The translations under genes and the position numbers were made by a program. Of a stretch of 64,000 nucleotides of DNA, positions 42,767 through 52,184 are shown piece by piece. How positions within the stretch are numbered: position 1 is the first letter of the stretch; each line of letters opens with the position of its first letter. The DNA is taken from assembly GCF_030269365.1 (NCBI RefSeq), contig NZ_BSTF01000001.1:1-64000 (forward strand), written 5' to 3'. Under the pieces are notes generated by a model, which was given only the letters and a program-made list of their open reading frames with translations, was not told where the DNA came from and ran no database searches. This DNA comes from Lentzea sp. NBRC 102530 (lineage in GTDB: Bacteria; Actinomycetota; Actinomycetes; Mycobacteriales; Pseudonocardiaceae).

Positions 42767-43255
42767 ATGTCGCACCAGCCACCGGAGTACGGGCTCGCGC
42801 CGCCGTTGCACGAGGTCCGCAAGTCTCGGAAGGGTCCGTGGATCGCGTTCCTCGTCGTCGCGCTCGTCGCCGTCCTGGCGGCGCTCTACGGCGGCCAGGC
42901 GTTCGAGTCGGCGCGGGAGTTCGCCGAACCGGACGTCACGGAGGTGTCGCTCGTCCCGGTGTCGTCGCCCGCCGCGCCGGCCGGGCAGGTCGTCGTGTTC
43001 GAGGTGACCGGCACCGGCAAGGCGTTCACCATCACCGCGACCGCCGGTTCCTCCGTGCAGACCGAGATGAACGTGACCCTGCCGTGGACGACCACGATCA
43101 GCGTGGCCGCCGGGAAGGCGAAACCCGTGACGCTCACGGTGGTCGCCGGCGCGGACGGGGCCGAGGTGTACGGCAAGTACACGATCGAAGGCGTGGCCGT
43201 CCGCGACGGCAAGGCGTCCGGGCCCTACGGCGTCCTGACGATCACCGACTCCTGA
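42767..43255 (+). CDS. MmpS-like membrane-anchored protein
   Basis: 162 residues from ATG 42767 with GAGGGGG upstream. A short cytoplasmic N-terminus, one helix (WIAFLVVALVAVLAALYGG) and an extracytoplasmic beta-rich domain with VVFEVTGTGKAFTITATAG and MNVTLPWTTTISVAAGKA, which match the MmpS fold (VxYEVTGTG...LPW). MmpS proteins partner MmpL RND transporters in mycobacteria, but no mmpL gene is in this window. The 3' end overlaps the convergent peroxiredoxin gene by 14 bp. Confidence 0.72.
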   Translation: MSHQPPEYGLAPPLHEVRKSRKGPWIAFLVVALVAVLAALYGGQAFESAREFAEPDVTEVSLVPVSSPAAPAGQVVVFEVTGTGKAFTITATAGSSVQTEMNVTLPWTTTISVAAGKAKPVTLTVVAGADGAEVYGKYTIEGVAVRDGKASGPYGVLTITDS

Positions 43256-43691
43256 GCGCTTCCAGGGCCTTGTCCGCGTGGGAGTTCATCGAGAACTCGC
43301 TCTTGACCACCTCGATGATCTCGCGGTCCGTGCCGATCACGAACGTGTGCCGCTTGACCGGCGTGATGCCGAACCGCCGCTTCACCCCGAACCCGTCGGC
43401 CACCGCCCCGTCGACGTCGGAGAGCAGCGGGTAGTCGAAGCCGTTCACGTCCGCGAACTGCTTCTGCTTCGCCACGTCGTCCATCGAGATGCCGACGCGC
43501 TGCGCCCCGGCCTCGGCGAACTCCCGGGCGAGGTCGCGGAAGTGGCAGCTCTGCGCGGTGCAGCCGGACGTCATCGCGGCGGGGTAGAAGAACAGCACGA
43601 CGGGCCCGTTCTCCAGCAACGCGGACAGCGTGCGCGGGGTGCCGTCCTGGTCGGGCAGGGTGAAGTCGGGGGCGAGGTCGCCGGGCTTCAT
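43242..43691 (-). CDS. bcp: Peroxiredoxin, Bcp/PrxQ type
   Basis: 149 residues. The peroxidatic Cys44 lies in MTSGCTAQSC, with a second Cys five residues on (Cys49) as in Bcp/PrxQ; the usual TPGCT is TSGCT here. GISMDDVAKQKQFADVNGFDYPLLSD and FGVKRRFGITPVKRHTFVIG complete the thioredoxin-like fold. It reduces H2O2 and organic peroxides using thioredoxin. The ATG at 43691 is divergent from the LacI gene with 22 bp between starts, so the promoters overlap. Confidence 0.9.
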   Translation of the reverse strand: MKPGDLAPDFTLPDQDGTPRTLSALLENGPVVLFFYPAAMTSGCTAQSCHFRDLAREFAEAGAQRVGISMDDVAKQKQFADVNGFDYPLLSDVDGAVADGFGVKRRFGITPVKRHTFVIGTDREIIEVVKSEFSMNSHADKALEALRSR

Positions 43692-43713
43692 GGATCTCCA
43701 ATACGCTCGGGCC

Positions 43714-44634
43714 GTGACCAGCATGTCCGACGTGGCCAAGGCCGCAGGGGTGTCCGCTGCGACCGTATCGCGCGCCCTGCGTGGCGAACCGGGCGTGTCC
43801 GAGGCGACGCGGCAGCACGTGAGCGAGATCGCGCGCCGGATGAAGTACGCGATCGCGCGCGACGCCTCCTCTTTGGCCGGTGGCCGCCGGTACGCGATCG
43901 CGGTGCTCACGGCCGAGGTCAGCCCCGTGCTCGCGGGCGCGGAGGGCGCGCTGCGGCAGGCCGGGTACGACGTGCTGCTGTACGTCCTCGGTGACGCCGC
44001 GGCACGGGCGAAGTTCTTCGAGGAACTGCCTCTGGGACGCCGGGTGGACGGTGTGCTGCTGCTGTCGATGTCCTTGTCCGAAGGGGAGCAGACGGCGCTG
44101 GAGACGTTGGAGGTCCCGCACATCACCGTGGACGACACGGACCTGCGGCACGCGTTGCGGACCGCCGTGACGCACCTGCGCACGCTCGGCCATCGGGACG
44201 TGGCACTGGTGCTTTCGGACGGTGTGGACGAGTCGTACGACGAGATCCTGGCCGAGGCCGGCCTCGACGTCCGTCCGGAGTGGACGGTGTGGTGCTCGCC
44301 CACGGTGGACGGCGGCGAGCAGGTGGTCGACGTGCTGCTCGACGGCGAACGGCTGCCGACCGCGGTGATCAGCTCGAACGGCGCCGCGGCCGTGGGGATC
44401 TTCCTGCGCATGCAGCGGGACGGGCGCGCGGTGCCGGAGGAGGTGTCGATCGTGTCGCTGGACGGGCAGGAGCTCACCCGCGTGGTCGGGCTGACCGCCG
44501 TCGAGGGCGCCGCGAAGGAACAGGGGGAACGGGCGGTCGCCGACCTGTTCACGGTGATCAGGGGCGGCGAGGTCGAACCGGCCGAGCACCCGCTGCGGCT
44601 GGTGGTCAGGAACTCGAGCGGGCCCGCGAGCTGA
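43714..44634 (+). CDS. LacI-family transcriptional regulator
   Basis: 306 residues from GTG 43714 (ATG 43723 possible). TACGCT at 43702-43707 places the transcript start at the GTG, suggesting a leaderless mRNA. The HTH is MSDVAKAAGVSAATVSRALRG and the hinge SLAGGRRYAIAVLTAEVSP. The periplasmic-binding-like domain ends SNGAAAVGIFLRMQRDGRAVPEEVSIVSLDG. LacI regulators usually sense sugars. It is near the malQ/glgX/tre genes (starting 45372) and could control them, which is inference. Confidence 0.87.
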   Translation: MTSMSDVAKAAGVSAATVSRALRGEPGVSEATRQHVSEIARRMKYAIARDASSLAGGRRYAIAVLTAEVSPVLAGAEGALRQAGYDVLLYVLGDAAARAKFFEELPLGRRVDGVLLLSMSLSEGEQTALETLEVPHITVDDTDLRHALRTAVTHLRTLGHRDVALVLSDGVDESYDEILAEAGLDVRPEWTVWCSPTVDGGEQVVDVLLDGERLPTAVISSNGAAAVGIFLRMQRDGRAVPEEVSIVSLDGQELTRVVGLTAVEGAAKEQGERAVADLFTVIRGGEVEPAEHPLRLVVRNSSGPAS

Positions 44635-44840
44635 CGAACCGCAGCCGGCCGGGCTCGTCGCCGTCGGGCAGCGCGACCAGTTCGCCGACGTGGGTTCGCT
44701 GCCGGCACGGTGCGAAGGTGCTCTCCAAGTGCCGTGGACGGGTACGGGTCGTGTCGCCCTTGAGCGATCTGCCGAGGTGCGTAGCTCAGTGGCCCTTCGC
44801 GGCACGATGCGTTCCACCTGCCCGAAGTAGTGTGGCCGTC
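44635..44840. other. Intergenic region before the RidA gene
   Basis: About 200 bp. A 40-codon minus-strand frame from TTG 44728 to a stop at 44606 gives LESTFAPCRQRTHVGELVAL and onward, protein-like in codon use but without a ribosome binding site, so it is not called. A tRNA A-box-like string TAGCTCAGTGG near 44783 has no matching cloverleaf. TAGTGT at 44828-44833 is a likely -10 box for RidA. Confidence 0.4.
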
Positions 44841-45266
44841 ATGCCCGCCGCAGAGCGCCTCACCGAACTGCCCGACCTCCCCACGACGCCCGGCTACGCG
44901 CACGCCGTCACGGTCACCGGCAAGCTCGCGTTCATCTCCGGTCAGGTCGCCGTCGACGCGGCGGGCTGCGTGGTCGGCGTGGACGACCTGGCCGCGCAGA
45001 CCAGGCAGGCGCTGAGCAATCTTCATCACGTCCTGCGAGGTTTGGGCGCCGACTGGTCGGATGTCGTCAAGTTCACCTGGTTCGTGCTCGACGCGTCCGA
45101 GGTGCAGACCATTCGCGACGTCCGTGACGAAATCCTGCGGCCCGCGCTCGGAGAAGTGCGCAACCCGGCCAGCACGCTGGTTCAGGTGGCCGCGTTGTTC
45201 GGGCCCGATTTCCTGGTCGAGGTGGAGGCCGTCGCGGCCATTCCAGGCGATCCATCGGATGTCTAA
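44841..45266 (+). CDS. RidA-family (YjgF/UK114) protein
   Basis: 141 residues from ATG 44841. TAGTGT lies 7 bp upstream, so the mRNA is probably leaderless. The trimeric RidA fold is seen in FISGQVAVDAAGCVVGVDDLAAQTRQALSNL and the C-terminal block RNPASTLVQVAALFGPDFLVEVEAVA; the Arg in VRNPAST is the substrate-binding Arg of true RidA imine deaminases. It hydrolyses reactive enamine/imine by-products of PLP enzymes or a related compound. Confidence 0.85.
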   Translation: MPAAERLTELPDLPTTPGYAHAVTVTGKLAFISGQVAVDAAGCVVGVDDLAAQTRQALSNLHHVLRGLGADWSDVVKFTWFVLDASEVQTIRDVRDEILRPALGEVRNPASTLVQVAALFGPDFLVEVEAVAAIPGDPSDV

Positions 45267-45371
45267 TGAAATGCATCTCTGTGTAGGCGTCTCGACCGGC
45301 CTGCACCCTTCGGGTGACCAGGGTCCATTTGCTCTGGTAATGCGGACCGGGGTGTGACATAGCTTGTAGTT

Positions 45372-47183
45372 GTGGAGCAGTTGGCGCGGCTGGCGGACGC
45401 TTGGGGCGTCGCCACTCGGTACGAGAACGCGGACCAGCAAGAGGTCACCGTCGACACCGAGGTCGTCGTCAAGGTGTTGGCGCAGTTCGGCGTCGACGCG
45501 TCCACTGAGGACGCGATCGCGCGCGAACTGGCCCTCGTCGAGCAACGGCGCGCCGAACGAACGCTGCCCCCCACCATCGTGATCCGCGAGTACGAGACGT
45601 ACGACCTGCGCGGGCCGGCGACGGTCGAGCTGGAGAACGGCGAGTCGTTCACCGTCGAACGGCACCTGCCCGACTCGGTCCCGCTCGGCTGGCACCGCGT
45701 CGTCACCGGGGAGCAGACCGTCACGCTCGCCGTCGCGCCGCGCACGCTGCCGGACGTCCCGCACACCTGGGGCTGGATGCTCCAGCTCTACGCGGCCCGG
45801 TCGAACGACTCGTGGGGGATGGGCGACTTCGCCGACCTCGCCACGATCGCCCGCCGGTCCTCGCTGGAACTCGACGCCGGCGTCGTGCTGGTCAACCCCG
45901 TGCAGGCGCCCGCGCCGACGCACCCCGTCGAACGCTCGCCGTACTCGCCGACGACCCGCCGCTTCGCGAACCCGCTGTACCTGCGCGTCACGGACACGGC
46001 CGAGTTCCTCCAGGCCTGCCCGCGCACCCGGCAGCTCATCCGCGACCTGCGGCCGGAGAACCAGGACCTGATCGACTACGACGCGGTCTGGGAGGCCAAG
46101 CGGCAGGCGTTGGAGCTGCTCTTCCCCGGCGGCGACGTCGAGATGGACGCCGAGCTCGAGAAGTTCGCCACCTACTGCGCGTTCGCCGAGCTGCACGGTG
46201 CGGACTGGCGCCAGTGGCCGGAGGACCGCGGCGAGGCGCCAGGGGACCGCGTCGCGTTCTACGCCTGGCTCCAGCACCTGTGCACCCGGCAGCTGCAGGA
46301 CGTCCGGCTGGCCGCGCACGAGGCCGGCATGGCCATCGGGGTCATCCACGACCTCCCGGTGGGGGTGGCTCCCGGCGGCGCGGACACGTTCGCGGACCCC
46401 GAGGCGTTCGCCATCGACGTGACGGTCGGCGCGCCGCCGGACGCGTTCAGTGCGGACGGCCAGGGGTGGGGGCTGCCGCCGTGGCGGCCCGACAAGCTCG
46501 CCGAGACCGGCTACCGGCCGTTCCGGCAGGTGCTGCGCAGCGTGCTGCAGCACGCGGACGGCATCCGCATCGACCACGTCGCCGGCCTGTGGCGGCTGTG
46601 GTGGATCCCGCCGGGCGAGCCGCCGTCGCGCGGCACGTACGTCTACTACGACTCCGACGCCATGCTCGGCGTGCTGGCGCTGGAGGCGTACCGGGCGGGC
46701 GCCGTCGTGGTGGGCGAGGACCTCGGCACCGTCGAGCCCGTCGTCACGAAGACGTTGCAGGAGAACGGCATGCTCACCAGCGCCGTCCTCTACTTCCAGC
46801 GCGACTACTACGCCGAGGGTCACCCGCTGATCCCGCCGTCACAGTGGAATCCCAACCAGATGGCGAGCATCTCCACCCACGACCTGCCGACCGCGGCGAC
46901 GTTCTTCGCGGGTCCGGACGGGCCCGACTTCGACGAGCTGATGCGCCAGGAGGGCGTGCGGACCGCCGACCGGGTCGAGGGCGCCCACGAACTGCTCGCG
47001 CAGGCACCCTGCGCGTTGGTCCTGACTTCACCTCAGGACGCTCTGCGGGAAACCCGGCAGCCGAACGTCCCGGGCACGATCGACGAGCACCCGAACTGGA
47101 GAATTCCCCTGCCGGTCGTGTTGGATGAATTTTTCCCACGGGTCCGGGAGATCACGCGTCCCCTGCGCAACCGCGAAAGATGA
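45372..47183 (+). CDS. malQ: 4-alpha-glucanotransferase (amylomaltase)
   Basis: 603 residues from GTG 45372; TAGCTT at 45360-45365 suggests a leaderless transcript. GH77 blocks are WGMGDFADLATIARR, RSPYSPTTRRFANPLYL, DLPVGVAPGGADTFADP, GIRIDHVAGLWRLWW (nucleophile Asp), VGEDLGTVEP (acid/base Glu) and STHDLPTAATFF. It moves alpha-1,4-glucan segments between maltodextrins and frees glucose. The length is below the ~700 residues common in actinobacteria, as the N-terminal extension is short. It begins the alpha-glucan region. Confidence 0.92.
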   Translation: MEQLARLADAWGVATRYENADQQEVTVDTEVVVKVLAQFGVDASTEDAIARELALVEQRRAERTLPPTIVIREYETYDLRGPATVELENGESFTVERHLPDSVPLGWHRVVTGEQTVTLAVAPRTLPDVPHTWGWMLQLYAARSNDSWGMGDFADLATIARRSSLELDAGVVLVNPVQAPAPTHPVERSPYSPTTRRFANPLYLRVTDTAEFLQACPRTRQLIRDLRPENQDLIDYDAVWEAKRQALELLFPGGDVEMDAELEKFATYCAFAELHGADWRQWPEDRGEAPGDRVAFYAWLQHLCTRQLQDVRLAAHEAGMAIGVIHDLPVGVAPGGADTFADPEAFAIDVTVGAPPDAFSADGQGWGLPPWRPDKLAETGYRPFRQVLRSVLQHADGIRIDHVAGLWRLWWIPPGEPPSRGTYVYYDSDAMLGVLALEAYRAGAVVVGEDLGTVEPVVTKTLQENGMLTSAVLYFQRDYYAEGHPLIPPSQWNPNQMASISTHDLPTAATFFAGPDGPDFDELMRQEGVRTADRVEGAHELLAQAPCALVLTSPQDALRETRQPNVPGTIDEHPNWRIPLPVVLDEFFPRVREITRPLRNRER

Positions 47184-47272
47184 AACTTTTGCGTAACGGC
47201 AGGTCATAGACCCGCGGAGTAGTGTTAGGCCGTCACCCGACGGCGGAAAGACTTTTGGAGGTGGCGTACCCG

Positions 47273-47575
47273 ATGAGCTCAGCCGTGAGCACGCGGAATC
47301 CGACCGGCGTGCTGGAACTGGCCGTCGAGCAGGTCCTGGCCTCGGTGCGGCCGACCGCGCTCGGCGACCCGGTGGCCGGGGCCCAGCGCGCGGAGGAATC
47401 TCTGCGTGACGCGCTGCGGGACGCCGGTCCCGTGGAGGACAACGTCGCCCTGCAGCACGCGCTGGCGTGTGCGGAGGCCGCTTGTGAACACCTGAAGTAC
47501 GCGGAGATCCAGGAAGCACGCACGCTGCTCACGGCCGCACGTGGACAGCTCGTCCTGGCGCACGAAGGAGTGTGA
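47273..47575 (+). CDS. Small unrecognised protein between malQ and glgX
   Basis: 100 residues from ATG 47273 (GGAGGT at 47257-47262, 10-bp spacing; GTG 47261 is an alternative). It is all-helical and soluble: VLELAVEQVLASVRPTALGD, EESLRDALRDAGPVEDNVALQHALACAEAACEHL, IQEARTLLTAARGQLVLA. Two Cys residues lie eight apart in the middle. Acidic-helical small proteins like this often act as partners or regulators. The gap before it has TAGTGT at 47220-47225. Not recognised. Confidence 0.6.
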   Translation: MSSAVSTRNPTGVLELAVEQVLASVRPTALGDPVAGAQRAEESLRDALRDAGPVEDNVALQHALACAEAACEHLKYAEIQEARTLLTAARGQLVLAHEGV

Positions 47576-48000
47576 CCACGTCCCGTGGTCACCGGTCGGT
47601 GACGGTCACACGATCGAGTCAAGCCTCGCGCACTCCCGTGAGAACCTGCCGCCAGCGGCCCGGAATTGTCGGTGCTCGCTCGTAGGGTTCGGAGTGTGAT
47701 CGTCCACCAGCCCCTCAGACGCGCACCGGACCAGGCGCGGGCCCTGCCCGCGCTCCGCGAAGCCGCGTGCCGCACGGCCCCGCGCCGTCGCCGTCGTCCG
47801 TGTCGAATCCGGCCTTCGCCGACCGGCGTACAAGTCGCTCCGGCTGGGTAGTTCTGTGGTCGTGACCGACCCGCGCCCCCCGGACGTCCTGCCCAGAAGA
47901 GGACCTCACAGATCAGACCGCCTGCCGCAACACCGTCATGCCACGATGTTCCGGCACGGACAAGGTCTTTCGCAGCCCGCCGCTTGTGACGAGGAGCATC
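47576..48000. other. Intergenic region upstream of glgX
   Basis: About 425 bp. TAGGGT at 47683-47688 followed by a GTG at 47696 would allow a leaderless 51-codon frame (to 47851), but its product is Arg/Pro-rich and unlike any family, so it is left out. Inverted repeats GTGGTCACCG and CGGTGACGG lie near 47587. The glgX ribosome binding site GAGGAG is at 47991-47996. Confidence 0.4.
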
Positions 48001-50106
48001 GTGCGACCCTGGCCTGGTAGGCCCTACCCGCTTGGCGCCGGATACGACGGCGTGGGCACCAACTTCGCCCTGTTCTCCGAGGTCGCCGAGTTCGTCGAGC
48101 TCTGCCTCTTCGACGAGGACGGCACGGAGACCCGCGTGCGGCTGCCGGAGGTGGACGGCTTCGTCCACCACGGCTACCTGCTGGGCATCGGCCCGGGCCA
48201 GCGCTACGGGTACCGGGTGCACGGCCCGCACGACCCGGCGCGGGGCCTGCGGTGCAACCCCAACAAGCTGCTGATCGACCCGTACGCCAAGGCCATCTCG
48301 AACGGCCTGTCGTGGGACGAGTCGCTGTACGGGTACAAGTTCGGGTCGCCCGAGGAGCGCAACGACGACGACTCGGCGCCCCACGTGCCGAAGTCCGTGG
48401 TGGTGAACCCGTTCTTCGACTGGACGAACGACAGGCTCCCCAGGACGCCGTACAACGAGAGCGTCATCTACGAGGCGCACGTGCGCGGCCTCACGATCGA
48501 CCACCCGGAGATCCCGCCGCGGCTGCGCGGCACCTACGCGGGTCTCGCGCACCCGGTGATGATCGACCACCTGATCAAGCTGGGCGTCACGGCCGTCGAG
48601 CTGATGCCGGTGCACCAGTTCATCAGCGACCACACGCTGGCCGAGCGCAGGCTCAGCAACTACTGGGGCTACAACACGATCGGGTTCTTCGCCCCGCACG
48701 ACGGCTACGCGGCGCTGCCGCTGAACCAGGTGCAGGAGTTCAAGGGCATGGTCAGGGCCCTGCACCAGGCGGGCATCGAGGTCATCCTCGACGTCGTCTA
48801 CAACCACACGGCGGAGGGCAACCACCTCGGGCCCACGCTGTCGATGCGCGGTATCGACAACGAGTCGTACTACCGGCTCGAGGACGAGGACCCGCAGTAC
48901 TACACGGACTACACGGGCACCGGCAACTCGCTGAACGTGCGGTCGCCGCACACGTTGCAGCTCATCATGGACTCGCTGCGGTACTGGGTCACCGAGATGC
49001 ACGTCGACGGGTTCCGGTTCGACCTCGCGGCCACGCTCGCGCGCGAGTTCTACGACGTCGACCGGCTGGCGACGTTCTTCGAGGTCGTGCAGCAGGACCC
49101 GGTGGTGTCGCAGGTGAAGCTGATCGCGGAGCCGTGGGACGTCGGTCCCGGTGGCTACCAGGTCGGCAACTTCCCGCCGCTGTGGACGGAGTGGAACGGC
49201 AAGTTCCGCGACACGGTCCGCGACTTCTGGCGCGGTGAGCCCGCCACGATGGGCGAGTTCGCCTCGCGCATCACCGGCAGCAGCGACCTCTACCAGGACG
49301 ACGGCCGCCGGCCGTACGCGTCGATCAACTTCGTGACGGCGCACGACGGCTTCACGCTCAACGACCTGGTGTCGTACAACGAGAAGCACAACGAGGCCAA
49401 CGGCGAGGACAACCAGGACGGCGAGAGCCACAACCGGTCCTGGAACTGCGGCGTCGAGGGGCCGACGGACGACGAGGAGGTCCTCGCGCTCCGGCGGCGG
49501 CAGCGGCGCAACCTGATGGCCACGATGGTGCTGGCGCAGGGCGTGCCGATGATCGTGAACGGCGACGAGTTCGGGCGCACGCAGAACGGCAACAACAACG
49601 CGTACTGCCAGGACAACGAGGTCTCCTGGGTCGACTGGTCGCTGCTGGAGGCCAACGCCGAGCTGATGGAGTTCACCTCGGCGCTCACCTCGTTCCGCAA
49701 GGCGCACCCGGTGTTCCGGCGCCGCCGGTTCTTCGCGGGCAGGCCGATCCGCAAGGGCGACGAGCTGCGCGACATCGCGTGGTTCACCCCGGCGGGCGAG
49801 GAGATGACCGAGCAGAACTGGGAGGACGACTTCGGCAAGTGCATCGTCGTCTTCCTCAACGGCGAGGGCATCCCGGACCTCGACTCGCGCGGCATGCGGG
49901 TCACCGACGACTCGTTCCTCATGGCGTTCAACGCGCACTACGAGGACATCCAGGTGACGCTGCCCGAGCCCGAGTACGGTCCTGAGTGGAGGGTCGTCGT
50001 GGACACGACCACGGGTCTGGTCGGCAACGGCGAGAAGCCCATCGCGGCGCACGGGCAGCTGACGCTGACCGCGCGGTCGCTCGTCGTGCTGCAGCGGGTG
50101 GGCTGA
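48001..50106 (+). CDS. glgX: Glycogen debranching enzyme
   Basis: 701 residues from GTG 48001, preceded by GAGGAG at 4 bp; VRPWPGRPYPLGAGYDGVGTNFALFSEVAEFVEL is the classic start. CBM48 (10-110) precedes the GH13 barrel with conserved regions DVVYNHTAEGNH, GFRFDLAATLAREF (nucleophile Asp), KLIAEPWDVGPGGYQVGNFP (acid/base Glu) and FVTAHDGFTLNDLVSYN. It cuts alpha-1,6 branches of glycogen. Overlap with treY (TGATG) puts it in the trehalose operon, where it supplies linear malto-oligosaccharides. Confidence 0.95.
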   Translation: MRPWPGRPYPLGAGYDGVGTNFALFSEVAEFVELCLFDEDGTETRVRLPEVDGFVHHGYLLGIGPGQRYGYRVHGPHDPARGLRCNPNKLLIDPYAKAISNGLSWDESLYGYKFGSPEERNDDDSAPHVPKSVVVNPFFDWTNDRLPRTPYNESVIYEAHVRGLTIDHPEIPPRLRGTYAGLAHPVMIDHLIKLGVTAVELMPVHQFISDHTLAERRLSNYWGYNTIGFFAPHDGYAALPLNQVQEFKGMVRALHQAGIEVILDVVYNHTAEGNHLGPTLSMRGIDNESYYRLEDEDPQYYTDYTGTGNSLNVRSPHTLQLIMDSLRYWVTEMHVDGFRFDLAATLAREFYDVDRLATFFEVVQQDPVVSQVKLIAEPWDVGPGGYQVGNFPPLWTEWNGKFRDTVRDFWRGEPATMGEFASRITGSSDLYQDDGRRPYASINFVTAHDGFTLNDLVSYNEKHNEANGEDNQDGESHNRSWNCGVEGPTDDEEVLALRRRQRRNLMATMVLAQGVPMIVNGDEFGRTQNGNNNAYCQDNEVSWVDWSLLEANAELMEFTSALTSFRKAHPVFRRRRFFAGRPIRKGDELRDIAWFTPAGEEMTEQNWEDDFGKCIVVFLNGEGIPDLDSRGMRVTDDSFLMAFNAHYEDIQVTLPEPEYGPEWRVVVDTTTGLVGNGEKPIAAHGQLTLTARSLVVLQRVG

Positions 50107-52184
50107 TGGGCGCGCCGTCCTCGACGTACCGCGTCCAGTTCACCCCGTCGTTCACGTTCGCCGACGCCGCAGCCGTCGCCGACTACCTGGCCCGCCTGGG
50201 CGTCGGCGCGCTGTACGCGTCGCCGATGCTCGACGCGCGGGAGGGCTCGACGCACGGCTACGACGTCACCGACCCGACGCACGCCCGGCCCGAGCTGGGC
50301 GGCGACGCCGCCCGCGTCGCGTTGCAGGAGCGGCTGATCGCGCTCGGCCTCGGCCTGGTCGTCGACATCGTGCCGAACCACATGGTCGTGCCGAACCCGT
50401 GGTGGGAGGACGTGCTCGAGCACGGTCAGGAGTCGAAGTACGCGAAGTACTTCGACATCGACTGGTCGTCGGGCAAGGTCCTGCTGCCGGTGCTCGGCGA
50501 GGGATCCGCGGACGAGGTCCACGAGCACTACCTGAAGGCCGACTGGCGGCGTGGCAACAGCGAGCTGAACTACCGCCGGTTCTTCGACATCACCGAACTG
50601 GCGGCGATCCGGGTCGAGGACCCGGAGGTGTTCGAGGCGACGCACCGCGCGGTGCTGTCGTGGGGCGTCACCGGGTTGCGGATCGACCACCCGGACGGGC
50701 TCGCCGACCCCGGCGGCTACTTCCGGCGGCTGCGCGAGCACTTCGACGGCTGGCTGGTCGTGGAGAAGATCCTCGGGCCGGACGAGACGCTGCCGCAGAG
50801 CTGGCCGGTCGACGGCACGACGGGCTACGACGCGTTGCGCGAGGTCTGCGGCGTGTTCATCCCGTTGACGGACGCGTTCGCCGGCAACTTCCACGAGGTC
50901 GAGCACGCGTCGCGGCAGCAGGTCGCGGACTCGATCCTGGTGGCCGAGGTGCGCCGGATCGCCCGGCTGGTGCAGGGCGTCGAGTTCGAGGACGCCTGCC
51001 AGGCCGTCGCCGAGGTGATGGTCAACTTCCCGGTGTACCGGTCGTACCTGCCGGAGGGGCTCAAGTACTGGGAGACCGCGGTCAGGCTGTCGAAGTCCCC
51101 GGCCGTGCGCGCGCTGGACGAACAGGTGCGCGCCGACCCGCACGGCGAGCTCGCGACGAGGATCCAGCAGACCTCGGGCATGGTCGTCGCGAAGGGCACC
51201 GAGGACACCGCGTTCTACCGCTACACGAACTTCGTGGCGTTGAACGAGGTCGGTGGCTCGCCGGACCGCTTCGGCCTGTCCACGGCCGAGTTCCACGAGC
51301 GGGCCGCCCGGCGTGAGGCAGCCGAACCACGCGCCATGACGGCATTGTCGACGCACGACACCAAGCGTTCGGAGGACGTGCGCGCCCGCTTGGCCGTGCT
51401 CGCCGAGATCCCGGACGCCTACCTGGCGTTCGAGGCGGCGATGACGGGCAAGTACGGCATCTCCGAGCCGACGCTGAACCGCCTGGCGTGGCAGTCGGTC
51501 GTCGGCGCGTGGCCGCTCACCGAACAGCGCCTCGGCCAGTACCTGGAGAAGGCGTCCCGCGAGGCCAAGATCAAGACGTCGTGGGTCGACCGCGACGCGG
51601 AGTTCGACGCCGAGGTGGCCGCGTGGCCCGCGAAGGCGTTGAACGAGCCCGAGGTCGCCGCCTTCGCCGAACGGCTGAAGGCACCCGGCTGGGTGAACTC
51701 GCTGGGGCAGAAGCTGGTGCAGCTCACCGCCCCCGGCGTCCCGGACGTCTACCAGGGCACCGAGCTCTGGGACTACTCGCTGGTCGACCCGGACAACCGC
51801 AGGCCCGTCGACTACGAGGTGCGCCGGGAGTTGCTGGCGCGCATCGAGTCCGGCTGGCTGCCCGAGGTCGACGACTCGGGCGCGGCGAAGCTACTGGTGG
51901 TGCACAAGGCCTTGCAGGTGCGCAAACGCGGCCTGCACGGGTACCGGGCGTTGCACGCCGAGGGCCCGGCCGCGGAGCACGTGCTCGCGTTCGAACGCTC
52001 CGGCGTGATCACGGTCGCGACCCGGCTGCCGGTCGGGCTGGAGCAGAAGGGCTGGCAGGACACGGTTCTGCCGTTGCCGGGTGCGAAGTGGACGGACGTG
52101 CTCACCGGGCGTCCGGCGGCCGAGGACCTGGCGACGTTGCTCGACACCTATCCGGTAGCGCTGCTGGTGCAGGGGGATCAGTGA
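50106..52184 (+). CDS. treY: Malto-oligosyltrehalose synthase
   Basis: 692 residues from ATG 50106, whose A is the last base of the glgX stop. GH13 motifs: DIVPNHMVVPNPWWEDVLEHG, TGLRIDHPDGLADP (nucleophile Asp), VEKILGPDETLP (Glu) and ALSTHDTKRSEDVRARL. SSTYRVQFTPSFTFADAA at the start is diagnostic for TreY. It converts the reducing-end alpha-1,4 bond of a maltodextrin to an alpha,alpha-1,1 trehalose unit. Somewhat shorter than the usual ~750 residues. Overlaps treZ by 4 bp (GTGA). Confidence 0.95.
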   Translation: MGAPSSTYRVQFTPSFTFADAAAVADYLARLGVGALYASPMLDAREGSTHGYDVTDPTHARPELGGDAARVALQERLIALGLGLVVDIVPNHMVVPNPWWEDVLEHGQESKYAKYFDIDWSSGKVLLPVLGEGSADEVHEHYLKADWRRGNSELNYRRFFDITELAAIRVEDPEVFEATHRAVLSWGVTGLRIDHPDGLADPGGYFRRLREHFDGWLVVEKILGPDETLPQSWPVDGTTGYDALREVCGVFIPLTDAFAGNFHEVEHASRQQVADSILVAEVRRIARLVQGVEFEDACQAVAEVMVNFPVYRSYLPEGLKYWETAVRLSKSPAVRALDEQVRADPHGELATRIQQTSGMVVAKGTEDTAFYRYTNFVALNEVGGSPDRFGLSTAEFHERAARREAAEPRAMTALSTHDTKRSEDVRARLAVLAEIPDAYLAFEAAMTGKYGISEPTLNRLAWQSVVGAWPLTEQRLGQYLEKASREAKIKTSWVDRDAEFDAEVAAWPAKALNEPEVAAFAERLKAPGWVNSLGQKLVQLTAPGVPDVYQGTELWDYSLVDPDNRRPVDYEVRRELLARIESGWLPEVDDSGAAKLLVVHKALQVRKRGLHGYRALHAEGPAAEHVLAFERSGVITVATRLPVGLEQKGWQDTVLPLPGAKWTDVLTGRPAAEDLATLLDTYPVALLVQGDQ

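Noticed and set aside
44778-44822. tRNA-like string (TAGCTCAGTGG then GTTCCACC)
   Set aside because: Only an A-box resemblance; no anticodon stem, no acceptor stem pairing and no GGTTCGA B-box at the right distance.
43692-46823. Very long minus-strand open frame continuing upstream of the peroxiredoxin
   Set aside because: It is antisense to LacI, RidA and malQ genes with clear motifs, and its translation is Arg/Ala/Gly-rich without domains; only the peroxiredoxin part (43242-43691) is real.
47696-47851. Leaderless 51-codon frame with TAGGGT box
   Set aside because: The promoter-like spacing is good, but the product is Arg/Pro-rich and unlike a folded protein; kept only as a remark in the gap entry.
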